Part shown: positions 14,101 to 26,435 of the stretch, in pieces | How the letters are laid out: every line of letters begins with the position of its first letter | Position numbering within the stretch: the first letter of the stretch is position 1 | NCBI GenBank assembly: GCA_036897445.1 | Contig: JAYMTL010000052.1 | Location: forward strand, 54,889 to 118,888 | DNA from: Pelargonium tetragonum | Taxonomy: Eukaryota > Streptophyta > Magnoliopsida > Geraniales > Geraniaceae | Length of the DNA: 64,000 nt | Reading direction: 5' to 3' | The notes under the pieces: model-generated | Seen by the model: the letters and a program-made list of their open reading frames with translations, nothing else | What the model was told of the DNA's origin: nothing | Database searches by the model: none | Position numbers and translations under genes: made by a program

Positions 14101-16084
14101 TAGTTAAAAGGATTCCCTTCTAGCACTCACGAGTAAAAGTAATTCCTATCGACTATCGAAGAGTACCCTTAAACGGTTTATGCTGAAATTTGATCTTGAA
14201 TTTTAATACTCGAATTCCAAGAGCTAAAAAAAACAAGAAAGTTTTAACTTAAGGTATTGAGGTAATGTAATTAAAGAAAAACGTAAATTCTTGTTGAAGT
14301 TTATCGTATATCCAACTTCCTGCGAATAAAATAAGTAAGAGTGTAATTGCACCTTATCTGAGTAATAAGTTTTTTAACCTCCTGGATTCGTAGCAAAGTA
14401 CTCTATAAATTTCTTTCGTGGGAAAAGTTAAGTGAAGTAGTACACAAGATGTATAAAGGCTATAATACTATTCTAGTTATAAAACAAAGTAAAGGAACCC
14501 CCTTTCGTCCCTATTTAGTTTAGTAGCTAAAAATCTTCCGGGATTCGGTTGAACGGCATAAATTTGTATTGTTTAACTTGCTTTTTAGATTCTCCCCTTA
14601 GGTTTTCTCCATCCCCAGCCCATTCTATACTCGATACTCTATTACTATTACTGTTTCTTAGGTTCAGCTAATATAGGATAGAATATTTTAATAAAGTAGA
14701 TTTGGACTGGACTTTCTAGGGGATTCTTAGGGAAGTCAAATCTTGTGAGTTTTAATATCGTATTAAAGATTATAGACAAATTTATCCGCAAACTCAAATA
14801 TAGACAGCTTTTGCGGTTCCATAGTTACCTGTGTTCTCGTAGGATTCGTTTGGTTTCAATAAAAAAAGGAGTGCCTGCACTTATTATAAAGGTTTTATAT
14901 GTTATTTGGTTAAGGCTGGCTTAGTAAGTTTGCAAAGCAGCTTGTTAATTTTAAAGAATTCGTAAGTTTTTAGACGAGTAAGCACCGTTTGGTAGAGTGT
15001 AGATTTATCCCTTGAAAGGATTCTTGTTCAATTACTATAAGGTAAAATCCTTTTAGATTAAAATTCTGGACGATAAAATACATCTGTTTTAAGTGATTTT
15101 GTTGCTTGATTTTACTCTAAATTCAAGGCATTTACTAGAGTATTCAATAAAGCGGGACTGCTTAGAGTAAGTTTTAGATTTGTTGCTTTAAGTCCGACAT
15201 AGATTCAAATATAGAAACAAGTTAAATATCCCATTACTTAATTTAAATACCTTAGGTATTCAAACCCCTATAAATATAAGGATATCCTACTTTGCGTAAC
15301 TCCGGACTGCTGTACTCACCAAAGTCTATTTTCTGTAGTAAGCTAAAATATAAACAGCACTAACCCTAGCTTTTTAGTGAGCCTCGGCCCCCTCTTTTTT
15401 CTGATTATAAAAATTTTAGACAGGTTCTCCCTCAAATTTAGTACTCTGGTCTAGAGCCTCCTAAAAACTTTTTTGAAATTGATACTCTTTGAGACACGTG
15501 TGCAAGTATATCCTAGCCCTGTGTAGAAGTCCTTTTTAACGTAAATTTAAGAATTTCCCATGATTTGGGGGGCCTTGTCTATTGTGCCATCAAAGTAAAA
15601 GCCAATAATTTTGGAAAAGGGAGAAAATCCAATAAATAAAAATTTCATAGGGTTCTTTATAATTTATAAAAGGGGGAAGAATAATTTCAGGTAACTTTTC
15701 TACTAAAAGCCAATGCCAGAAAATAGAGCCGCTGTAAAACTTCATACAAGCAAAGCGCTTCTAGGAAATAAAGTTTAGTATTTGAACTTATTAATAAGGA
15801 AAGGACTTGAACTCTCGATAATCTAGTAGAGGCTGGTAAGAGCTGTTTACACAACATAATTAATAATTATATTAAAAATCCTCTAACTAAGATAAAAAAT
15901 TGTTGACTCATTTTTTTAATAAAGAACTGAACGAGATTCTGGGTTTTTATATAGGGCTTTACTGTTATTTTAAAGAAGTTCCCTCCTCTTAGGGTTATCC
16001 CCTAAACTATAATTTTATTAAAAGCTTCCTCAGTGGGCTCTATTTGGCGGCAAAAATTCCAAGAAGACCCACTTTTTGTTATAC

Positions 16085-16101
16085 ATAGGTTCAAATCCTG
16101 A
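16085..16101 (+). pseudogene. Isolated T-arm-like hairpin
   Basis: ATAGG-TTCAAAT-CCTGA gives four of five stem pairs (one wobble) around a canonical T loop. No acceptor or anticodon partner was found within 100 nt. Confidence 0.28.
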
Positions 16102-18256
16102 TATACTGGAGTTTCGGAGAAAGAACTCTTATGCTTAATCAAGTCAATTGGTTTTGAAAAAGGTTAACTCCCAGTAAAGAGAATTAGGGTTCCCAATCCT
16201 CAAATATAAAGAAAAAGCAGCTACCTATTCAAGCTTCGCCTTGGAACCTAATATTTTTTTATAAAAGGAATCCAGACTTGTATATAAATATCCCCTTAGC
16301 AGAGCTTAAAGCTTTAGTATTATGTAAACAACACAGTAAGAATAAGGACTTCCTTTATAGTAGTAAAAGCACCTAGTAACAACAAATTGCACGATACGTC
16401 GCTATGCTTTTCCCTTAAGTTAGGGCTAACGTATTTTCCAAAGTAAGGTTTTCCTTGGGGTATAAGTATTTCACAATAAAAGTAGTTTTAGGCTATTCTA
16501 GCAATTAAGGATAATTCAGGGCTGAGTAAAGTTTAGACACAAACCCTTAAATTTTAAGCCAAGGAAAATCGTATAAAAATCCGCGCAGTAAATTCATAAG
16601 TGGTAGGGAATTTCGGTGCCTTCAATACGGGTTTAAAGCTCGCGCAAAGGGCTATTACAGGAGCTTCACAATAAATAAACTTTACTTACAAGGTGCTGTA
16701 TTTCCCTAAAGAAATCCGTTTGTTCCTCTAGGAATGGGGTAGTTGTTTTAGAGAAATACCTGTATCAGTAAAGGGTCCCCGATACGCCTTTCTATTCTTC
16801 AAGAGGGCCTCCCTTACATTCCAAGACAAGAGCTAATAAGCAAAAGGTCAAAATAGGAGCTCGCCTTAACCAAGTCGGGCTGCCGTTAGCTTAGAAAAAG
16901 TACGGGACTTTACCCTATAGTTTTTTTAGTTTTTTTCACTGTTTAGATTTACCTTCCTAAGAGGATGCAAAAAGGGTAGTTAAAAGGAGTTTTAGGTTAT
17001 ACTTTTCTGTACTTGTTCTTACTCAGAGCGTCTAACTAAGGGCATCCGTATAAAGCCCTGTTTAGGTTACTTTGGCAGGGTCTCAAGAGGATTCCTGACA
17101 CAATAAAGAGAATAAAAGTTCACGAGACACTTAAATTTATCCGTTTTGTACTTTCTCAAGTAGTGGCATTAACATAAAAAGCTCTGTTCAAAGAAAGGGA
17201 ATTCTCAATTCTATTTGACTAAAAGGTTGCCCACGAATGTATATATTCTTATAAGTGCTCTAGTCTCTTACCAGTTTACGAAGGGGCCAAAAAGTTCAGT
17301 AAAGTGTTTACACGATCTCTTGCTCAATAAAGTGGTGGAACACTTGCATAAATTCATGGAAGGCCGCGGGTTCAAGCCTGCTTAATATAAAGTAAATGTC
17401 TCTGTTGTTCTGTATCGTTTACTGAATTTCTTCCGGGACCCCCTCTATAATTAATTATAATAAAGATTAGTATTAAACCTTTCCGAATAGAGTTTACTCA
17501 GAGTATTCGAATTAAGCCCATGTTCCTATCTAACTAAATTTAAAAAGGGTCCTTGTTAGCTTAAACAGGTATGTATTTTCCTTTAGTACTAGGTCTCTGG
17601 ATCTAGGCAATATCCTCGTCAAAAGAAAGCGGGAGTCAGAATAGCATATAAAGCACTTAATTAAGAATTTTTGTTTTGAAACAAATTGAAGTCCTTTCGG
17701 GGCTAAAAATAAGACGTGGGCATAAGGTTTCTTTTCAAGTAAAAGTTACTAAAAAATCTTCCGCATTTGTGGTTTAAAGTTATAGTCAAGGTTTGATGAA
17801 AATGTAATTGAAGAAAAAAGTTTAAGTTTTGTATTTCCAGTACCAAGCTTTAATTATATGTAATTTACACTGAATATAGTTGGGCTTTTCCTTTGTAAGT
17901 ATAAGTAATAGTGCCCTTTGCTTCTCCTAAACCCCGTTTTATTGGTAAATGAGAGTCCAAAAGTAAAGGGTCCCTTTTTCTTTTTAAAGTATCAATAAAG
18001 TTCTAGCGCTGCGAGGAGGTCTTCTCGTGTAGATAGCAATTCTCGAGCTGTTTTTATACAAGAGTCTGCTTTTAGGTAACCCAGTTAAAAATCTTGGAGG
18101 GATGACCGGGAGACACTAGAGTAGTCCTGCTTTTATTACAAGTCTTTTTATACCTACAAGGATCTTGACCGTCTTTCATTTTTATAAGGAGTCTTTTCCG
18201 TAAAGGGGGTGCTGCTTACTAGAGAAGAGTTTCATTTACATTTTATATAACGAGTG

Positions 18257-18273
18257 CCTGGATTTGAACCTAA
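18257..18273 (-). pseudogene. Isolated T-arm-like hairpin
   Basis: On the minus strand TTAGG-TTCAAAT-CCAGG pairs at four of five positions (two wobble). The neighbouring sequence gives no acceptor partner. Confidence 0.25.
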
Positions 18274-21200
18274 AAATAGGCGGTAATAAGCTCTTGCTTT
18301 AATCTCATATAGTCTAGACCTTTCTACTGCTCCTATAAAATGAATCTAGGAACTTCCTTATTTAAGCGAGTTTCCTACCAAAGCAGGGCTCCCTCTAGCT
18401 AATCCTTTCGAACTCCTTGTGAATGCTTTGGTTAAAACCAGTATCATAAATATTGTGTGCAAGAAATCCCCGAAAGGTCTTTTGTTATGTTAGTTTGCTT
18501 TACTTAAGTTTAGTTACAAAAAAAGGAAAAAGTACTCCGATATGCTAGTCTATTTCAGGTGTCTTTTGGCCCCTATGCTTAGAAGTTTATAGAGTCTACA
18601 GTAATAGAAAAGTGCTCCAAAGGCAATTCAGAGGGGTTCTGCTTTATGCAGTCTTAAGAAGTTTTTTGTTCCTGTTTTAACATAGTAGAGTTCTTTTAGC
18701 GTAGAATTAGTATAGCCGGAGCTTTTAGGCAACTTAGAGAGGGTCCTTAATGGGAAGGGTTTTAGTCTTTATTTACCCTTAAATAAGTATTTCTTTTTGG
18801 TTTTGTAGCTGAGATATACGAGTTTGACTTTACAGGTATTTTTACACGGAAGTGGGGTCGCTTTTAGCGATTAAGTTAAATCTATAACTATCCGTTTATT
18901 TTACATTTCTTTGTTCTCGATACCAAGCTTCATCCAGAATTCTCCAGTTTTAGTAAAATCTCAGGGTGCCCTGTCCCTCCTTTGTTATCTTTAACTCTAT
19001 CCCATCCCGAGCAATTAATTGTATATTGTGCTTTTTAGTTCTATCTAATAAGGAGATTCAAGGAATTTACCTTTTAGTAATTCTATTTCCCACGCCTCTA
19101 CATAGCATCAAAAATTTAGAGGATGCGATACTTGGACTTATTTGCCTCACTGTCCGTGAATTCATAAGTTACCTGTAACAAGGTAGGGGTTATATTCCAC
19201 TGGGTATATCATTAAAAGTCTTCCTTCTTTAGTTTTAATGTCAGTCCTTTTGGAAACTTTCGATTAGATAGAAAAGGGAGGGGTCAAACGTAAAAAAACC
19301 CCCTAGTTTTAGGTTAGCTATCTTTTTTATTCACTTATATCCAAATCGCTATAGATAAGAGGATAAGAAACTTCTTTTTTGTATTTAGTATGCATTTTTA
19401 ACTTTAGTTATTTCTCTTTGTCGGTACTTATCCTACTTTTTTATACAACTCGCAAAACAATTAATGAGGTGCAGCGCAGTAAATTCTATCCTTAGTAGGT
19501 AAGCCCATTTCTGGGCTCTCATTTTTAAGGGTCAGGGACTTGCTGGAGTAAACTTGGGCAAAGTTGAAGGGTAATTAAAATCATTATTTCCCGGTTTTTA
19601 GTTCTAATAAAGCATTTTATATGGAATATGGAAGAATGCCTAAAACCCTATATAATATACATACGAGAGTCCTATGAGCACTAAACTAAATAGTGAAGAG
19701 ATTTTCCCTGTTATACCAATGGGTAGTTTTCCTAACAAAGTCAAAGGCGGAGTGCTTTATATAACACGAGAGTAGACTTACAGTCGTAAGCCAACAGTAT
19801 GCTCTTTTTGTTACAAGAGATCTTTACATTGAGAACTACTGACATAGACTTTATTCGTAATCCGTTTTCTAGTAAGAGTGAAGTTGGTTAGAATGCGTAA
19901 CTTTTATAGAACAAATGTTAAGAGGGATTTTTCTTAATAAGGAAAACCTGGCTCTCTTGTTACTAGCTCTGGATTCTATAAGGGACAAATATATTCATTA
20001 AACCTCGGATTTCCATGGAGTAAATACAGAGTTTTCTAGTAGAGTACCCGGGTTTCATTTAATATTAGTTATTTAATTTATCAGAAAAATCCTTTTTTAT
20101 TCTTTGTTCTTTCAAATGGATTTCCACGTTCCCCAAAATTGAAAGTTTTCTTTCATATCTACAATTGACTCCTTATAGAGTAACAAGTTATTACTAAAAT
20201 CTTTATAATATTAACAAAAGTCTTTCCGCTTTTTAATAACCCCTCTTCCGTATTCTGGCTTACAGAACTAAAAACGGGATCGGTACGAGAAAGCAAGAAT
20301 ATGAGCTCCTAAGAATTATATGAACTGAGCAGGACTGCAAATGTAAACTAGATCCAAACCCTTAAGGCGAGGCTCTGCCTTTCTGAGCAACGCACTTAGT
20401 TGTTTTGCTCTTTGTCATTTTTTATGCCCGTATTCTATAGCACAAAATTCCTAAAATAGAGTTATGTTTTATCTAGTAGCGCTTTCTAAGTTGTAAAATA
20501 GAACCTAGTTGAATTTTACGAATATGTCTCTAAAATTTCCTACCATCTATTCCTTTATTTCTTTGCACTGGAGTACTCTAGGAAGATATTTACTTATTTG
20601 GATTACCGCCAGTTTCCTTTAGTCTGTTTTTGATAACTGTCTCTTTATACCCCAACCGGGACTACTAAATTATTTATAAAGGCTGTATTTATTGTTTATC
20701 CGACCAAAAATGCTCCTTCGCCTTGACGTCCGGTTTCAAAATTCTTGAATCATTGCAGTTATAAATTAGAATTTTATAAGCGTGTTCCTCTCATTAAGGC
20801 GTGCTTCTTTACAGGTGTTATAGCTACGTCCTTAAAGGGGCCTTTTCATAAGCTAACGCAAGACTTGGTCTACCTGGAATCCCTTTCTATTCTAGTTTTT
20901 TCTAATTAAGAGAATATAAGAGTGATAATTTCTATTAGCTAGGATTCTTCTTTTTTATAAGTCCCTTTAGTTCAAAACTTTTACCAGTGTAATCCGTGTA
21001 ATAACAACTATACCCGCTCTGGCGGCTACATTTTTATAAGAGTCTTCGCCCAGGACAGGAGCTACCGCAGCTATTACCCTTAACTTTTGAGATTTATCCT
21101 CTATGCTACAACCAAAGAGGAGACGCGTAAACCAATGAATTTCCGTTTAATGCTATAATTTTCTGAGATGAGTCCTTTTCTGTATTCCAAATAAAGAGCG

Positions 21201-22734
21201 CGCTTCTCTATGCAGGAGTGATCAATTCCTTGTAGAGAGTCAAGGATTGCTTAGTAGATATTATATACGGTGTAATTGAAAAGACATAAAATTTTTTTGG
21301 ATTAAAATTAGTGAGAAAAGTCAACCGTTGCTAAAAGAACCCGGTAATAGTAAACTTATAGCGCATCTGAGTTCGGTTTTCCCTTACCGCTAAAGAAAGA
21401 GGCCCGCTTCAAAGATCCAGAAAAATTCTTTCTATTATTATATACTTATTAGGCCTAAAAAACTATAATCAACCTCGATACTTGTAAAATAAGTACTCCT
21501 ACTCGGAAAAGAAAATTTCAATTATCAATAAAAGGGGCTTTCCCAGCTCTAACTAACATCCAAGGTTTAGTTCTATATCTTGCGAATTTCCTGTCAATTA
21601 AGGAGGGTTTAAACTACTAGAACATATCCATTTTGACTAAACTAGGGTGCTGCTATATGTTAATTAAGGTACTCTTTATACTCAGCACCGAACTTCTTAA
21701 ATAAAGGGAATCCTTATAGTTACAATAGAGTCCTAGGGAAAGATAGAAACCCTGCGTTTTGCTTTGTAAGACAGTGGAGCTTTCATCAGGAGCAAATCAA
21801 GGATATCCTAGTAATACGTACGTAGTTTTTCCCTTTGTATTGCCCAGAACTAGAGCCTATTCCTGTATCACGTAAAAAAGAAATTTCTCAAGCAAAGCTA
21901 TGGGTACCCAATAAAGCCTAAGTACAAAGCTTTTGTCCTGTAAATCCTACTAACTAAAGCGGGAGCTCTGGCATTAGAGAAGCTTTTGAAAGAAGGACAC
22001 TCGGACAAAAAAAGAGGTTACTAAGACACCTTACTATACCAAAAAGGAAAACTTATCCGACAAGAAAATTGCTTAGACTCAGAACTTTATGATGTACTTT
22101 TCCTAGTTGTACTCCTATTGCAAAAATTCTAGATTCTACTTTAAGCTCTATACCACAAACTGCCTTTCTAAAACTAAAAGGACCCCTTCCTTGAGATCCT
22201 CTAAAAGCACAAATAAATAGAAGGGAAAACCCGCTGTCTCAACTTAGTACGATTCTACGAGAAAAGGAAATATCCAACCAAGACTAAAACAAGACTCCAA
22301 CTCTTTGTTAAAGAAATCCCTTAGGTGTAAGTGGTGTTAGAAAAGCTCCAGAAAAAGGGCTCCGTTAAGAGTTTTCCTTTAGGAACAGAAAAGAAATAGT
22401 ACAGGAAAACAAAGTAAGATTTTCAAAATGTTATCTGCCCCCTAAACTATCGAATTGTGTCGGAAATGGGACCAAAAGTCTGCGTTCAAGACTGTCATTT
22501 CACAAATTCACAAAGGATGAGCTAAACCCATATAGAAAGAACCGGAGAAACCCATGACTCACGAAAAAGAAAAGTGCTAAAAAGTCCTGTAGTAAATAAA
22601 ACTTGTACTAAACTCTTGGAATACCCTCGAATTTGAAATGAAACTAAGGTATGAAATTCGTAGTTTTCAATCTTTATCTTGTACCCAAAGGATCTTGTTA
22701 CTAAAACTGACTAAAGACATAACTCTCATTCACG

Positions 22735-22870
22735 GAAGAAGAATAGAGCTTTGCAGAGTAAGAGTATGATACAGATAGAGAGTACGAGAAAGAGTTAGGG
22801 ATTTGTTACAAAGACAAAGGACTTTTTGGAACCTATTGAAAGAAGAAAAAGAGCTCTTAAGACTACACTA
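22735..22870 (-). repeat. Purine-rich segment G, possible inverted copy
   Basis: GATACAGATAGAGAGTACG (22768-22786) matches the reverse complement of 1202-1220 at 17 of 19 positions. The segment is strongly purine-rich on the plus strand. A single match of this length is expected by chance somewhere in a window this size, so it counts only as supporting evidence. Confidence 0.22.
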
Positions 22871-22995
22871 CTTAGTTTAGTAAGGGTGGTCAATTACTAT
22901 AGGAGAAGGGTTACAGAATCCGGGGAAATTGTATGCCAAAAGTTATTATTATATAAAGTAAATGCGAAAGTACAAAGTAAGGGATAAGGGAAACT

Positions 22996-23013
22996 CCTAC
23001 TATTCCTACTATT
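22996..23013. repeat. Tandem duplication, 9 bp x 2
   Basis: CCTACTATT occurs twice in perfect tandem. Chance cannot be excluded at this length. Confidence 0.5.
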
Positions 23014-23439
23014 AGAAATAGGAACCTGCTGCGCCTCCTTTTTGTTATTAGGTTCAATTACTACTGAAAACCCTGCTATACTTTGACTTTACAAGGACTC
23101 TTTTGAGTTGCTCCAAGAATAGTCTAGAGACTCCTGAGAAAAAGAAAGGACTCAAATTGACTAATGAATTAGTCAATTCCTTTAGTCTAGATCTTGGTGT
23201 TGATAAGAGGTAGATAAAGTACATAACATAATTACGTACGGAATTACCTAATTGCATTACCTATCTTTCATATTCCACCCGGAGCTAAACAAAGAGGAAT
23301 GACTTGGGCCCTTCTTTGTGACCGGACTACTTGCTTTCATACTCAACATCTAAAGAAAAAGGATTTTGAACCACCGATGCTTACTTGATCTTTCAGCTTA
23401 ATCTAAAAAAGCTTACCTTCTTAGGACTCAAGGACCTCG

Positions 23440-23640
23440 CTTAATAGAATAGAAAAGGTCTTACCCTATTTTCTATTTACCTCTATAACTCATAGCCTTA
23501 TCCACCACAGAGAAGCGACTCCTTTGCGCTTTAACCCGCCTAGAATCTCACTTCTATCTTCTTAGTCTTATGCGCTATACTCTTACGGGCTCTAACTTCC
23601 ATAGATAAAAGTACTCCTCTTAATCTTCCCTTTCTAACCA
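23440..23640 (+). repeat. Pyrimidine-rich segment E
   Basis: This plus-strand pyrimidine-rich stretch shares ATAGCCTTATC (23492-23502) with 1298-1308 and CTATACTCTTAC (23575-23586) with 1618-1629, in the same order. It lies about 600 bp after a purine-rich stretch at 22735-22870, giving a purine-then-pyrimidine layout also seen at 8.7-10.5 kb. Confidence 0.3.
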
Positions 23641-24765
23641 GTTAAAAACTTGTAAAAATTTTTGCTGTGAGCTATGGGAATTCTAGTTTTTATTCAATTT
23701 ACAATTATACGTCTCCTACAAATGTGAAAAATCAGGTTAAAAGGGAATGAAAAGCGTAACTCCAATACAAAACAAAAAAGAGGATTCCTTTTACGACCGC
23801 GAGGAGGTTAAAGAGTCTTGGCTTTTGAAAGAAAGTAGGTAGTTGAAATGAAACGAATTTTAGGGCATTCTATAAAATAAATGAATTAAAGTTATACTAA
23901 CGAGTTTGCCCTTATATAAAAGGGAGAATTTGTTACATAATTACGAAATGACAAAGGATCCCCTTTTCTTTTATTAAAAATAGAGTACTGTTAATATAGG
24001 GGAGAGCCTCTAGCAATCCCGGACTCCACGGATCCTTTGTTTGCTAAGTAGGCTGGTTTAATGTGCTCGGCTAAAAAGCTCCTAGAAAAGAATTTAGACT
24101 CCCTCCAGCAGGAGTTCCACATATACAATTTAGAATTGAAATCCCCCAAAACTTCCAAGAAAGGTAAGGAATAATAGAAGTTCCAGTTAGGCGGGGGTTT
24201 CGGGGTTTAGGCCCTCGCTCGTTAACTGCAAATCCAGATGTTGGTGCATAATTTTCTAGAATACATTTCGTCAGTTCTAAGCTCCTTTTAAGGAAAAGCT
24301 TTACTCTTTTGTTAAAAATCGGGTAGAAAATTCAAAAGAATCCACCAAAGAGGCCCTGTTAGGGTTTTACGTATAAGTATAAATTTGGGTTCCTTTTGTG
24401 TAATAAAGTAAATAGGGTACCCCATGGTTAAAAGAGTATCCACTCAAGTTATTTCCATTCTAAATATTAGGCAAAGCTACAAATTTAAGAAACAGAAACC
24501 ACTATAGGATACACCTCTGGGTCCCCTAAAACCTAGTGCACGTGTGAGGGAAATATGTACAGGGCTGTCTTTAGAGCTATAAATCTTATAAATATAAAGA
24601 GTCCTGTTTTTCAAGAGAGCTATACTAAACTAAAAAAGAAGGATTTCCCTACAAGATTTTCAAGCCTACTTCACTAAATTAACTTTTTTTATTAACTAAC
24701 GAAGCTAGAAAGATTCTATAACCCCCCTGTACATAACACTCAACTTTTTCCTGTATCAGAAATAG

Positions 24766-24783
24766 GTATCCATTTATGGATAC
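24766..24783. repeat. Small perfect hairpin
   Basis: GTATCCA, loop TTTA, TGGATAC gives seven pairs with a tight loop. No adjacent gene. Confidence 0.4.
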
Positions 24784-25020
24784 GATTTCAATTATGGCTC
24801 AAATGAAAAAAAGCTCTCGCTCACAAGGATCCTTTGGCTAGCTTTATGGAAGATATTTTTTAGTTTCTTGTGTGCTTCCTAATAGGATAAAAAGAGTGCT
24901 TGTATATGTAGTATATGTATAAAGGTATCCTTCAAAAAGCCCTTAAAAAGCATAAATTCAAATAACAGGAAATTCCAATAAAATTCTATTTTAGAGTACG
25001 CCGACCTTGACTTTTTAACT

Positions 25021-25280
25021 GGATCAGGAAGAGAAGAAAACAGCCCTTACTTTAGTTCTACTGCCGACCCTTACCGGAAAAAGGAATCCCTTTAGCTTTA
25101 GACCTCGAGGAAACTTGGAACAGAAGAAGACCACTCTCCACAGCTACTTTAAACTTAAAATCAAGATACTCTATCCAGAAAAATAATGAAAAGTTATTCA
25201 CTTACCCACTTGTGTTCCTTAGAGCTACTAGATTTGTACTCTGCCGCTTACTCTACGAGCCTTGGCAGCTTCTACAGACA
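25021..25280 (+). repeat. Segment B, similar to segment A
   Basis: In order along this stretch: GGATCAGGAA (A: GGACCAGGAA), CAGCCCTTACTTTAGTTCTA (A: CAACTCCCTTACTAAGTTCTA), CCCTTACCGGAAA (A: TCCTTACCGGAAA), GGAAACTTGGAACA (A: GGAAACAAAGGAACA), TTAAAATCA, and CTCTACGAGCCTTGGCAG (A: CTCTTACAGACCCTTGGCGG). The collinear order makes common ancestry more likely than shared bias alone. The 70-codon open frame starting at 25186 has no recognisable product. Confidence 0.4.
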
Positions 25281-26418
25281 TAGGAAATTTTTTAATTGCT
25301 ATAAACAAGACCCGGCACTCAAGCAGTCCAAGGACAGAGGAGGCACATACAATATTGTAAAGGCAGAAGTTAAGAAACCCTTCAGAGTCTTTTTGTAAAA
25401 ATCCCGAGGAAAAGGAGCATTTTCTACATTTTTTATACTAACGCCGGCTTGGATATAGGTTTAGTAGGAGGTGCGCACATTTGGGATTATAAAAGTAAGG
25501 AAAATCTAGATTAGGGAGCTCTTTTGCAGGGTTTAGTACTCGCTAATATATAAAGAAAATAATGACGTAGGGGCCAACTCCGGATGTCAACAGTACTATA
25601 TAATACCAACCAAGTTTCAAAAGTTTCCTTATAAAATAGAAACATAAATGAAGCAGTTTTAGAGGATAATACTAACTCCGAAAGCTTGCTTCATAGCAAA
25701 GTTGCGTATGCCTTTTACTGAAAACTAAACTCAAAGGAAGAAATTACTACTTGTAAAGCTTATAATGGATTTAAACCTCTTCCTTGTGAGGTTCTCCTAT
25801 ACCCGGAAATGGTAAAAGCTTACGATACGAATTAGGGTAAGCACTCCTCTTATTGCTCTTGTTGCCCCTTTTTGAGTTCTATTTTTCCGTTTTAACTTAT
25901 ATAAAGCAGAGAAGCTTCCTTTGTGTAACGTGTGAATAAGTCCTAATAGGGTGCCTTTTTTAATCCTATCGGTATGTAAATAAAATCTAATTGTTGATTA
26001 CTTTATTTATATATTCAAGGAAATTCTAAATACTATTAGGGAGTGGTTATAACAAGGGATTCCTTTTCCCCAAGTCTTTCAAGTGAAAGATAGTAGGGTA
26101 AGGGCACCCTTTAGATAGAAAAAGTCACGAAGATTAAACTTTGAATGCACCTGGCTTAAAAAGCTCGCTTGCCCTAGAGTTTGCTTTCATCAAAAGAATT
26201 TCTACTAATTTTATATTAGGTATAGAAAGTAGTATAAAGGGCAAGTAGGCCTTATCTAGAAACTGGGAACTACTCTTAATGTTACTAAAGATCTTTCTCG
26301 ACAACTTGTTTATTGTTTGCTTTTGTTCTAACTTTTTATAAGACTTCTTCTTAAAATTAGCTACCAACTGGACCCTAGCTTTCTTAAATTCAAACTCGGA
26401 TTAAATAGACCTAGATAC

Positions 26419-26435
26419 ACGGGTTCGAATCGAGT
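26419..26435 (+). pseudogene. Isolated T-arm-like sequence
   Basis: ACGGG-TTCGAAT-CGAGT has a perfect T loop but only three of five stem pairs. It stands alone between stretches with no other tRNA signal. Confidence 0.22.

Larger units (their letters stand above)
11141..22734. other. Gene-free DNA with rare tRNA-like pieces
   Basis: Nothing beyond isolated T-arm-like sequences at 15804 (minus), 16089 (plus) and 18261 (minus), and a weaker one at 17367 (GCGGGTTCAAGCC). Frames of 66 and 70 codons at 13208 and 18966 have no recognisable product. Two stretches sharing AATGTAATT.AAGAAAAA.GT (14269 and 17808) may be a diverged repeat. Confidence 0.45.

Noticed and set aside
17330-17380. Possible whole tRNA ending in GCGGGTTCAAGCCTGC
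   Set aside because: The T stem pairs at only two positions, no acceptor stem closes, and the D-arm similarity is too loose to list as a separate feature.
25727-25739. AAACTCAAAGGAA, identical to a conserved piece of small-subunit rRNA
   Set aside because: The following bases (GAAATTAC) do not continue the rRNA sequence TTGACGG, and neither flank aligns convincingly, so it is probably chance.
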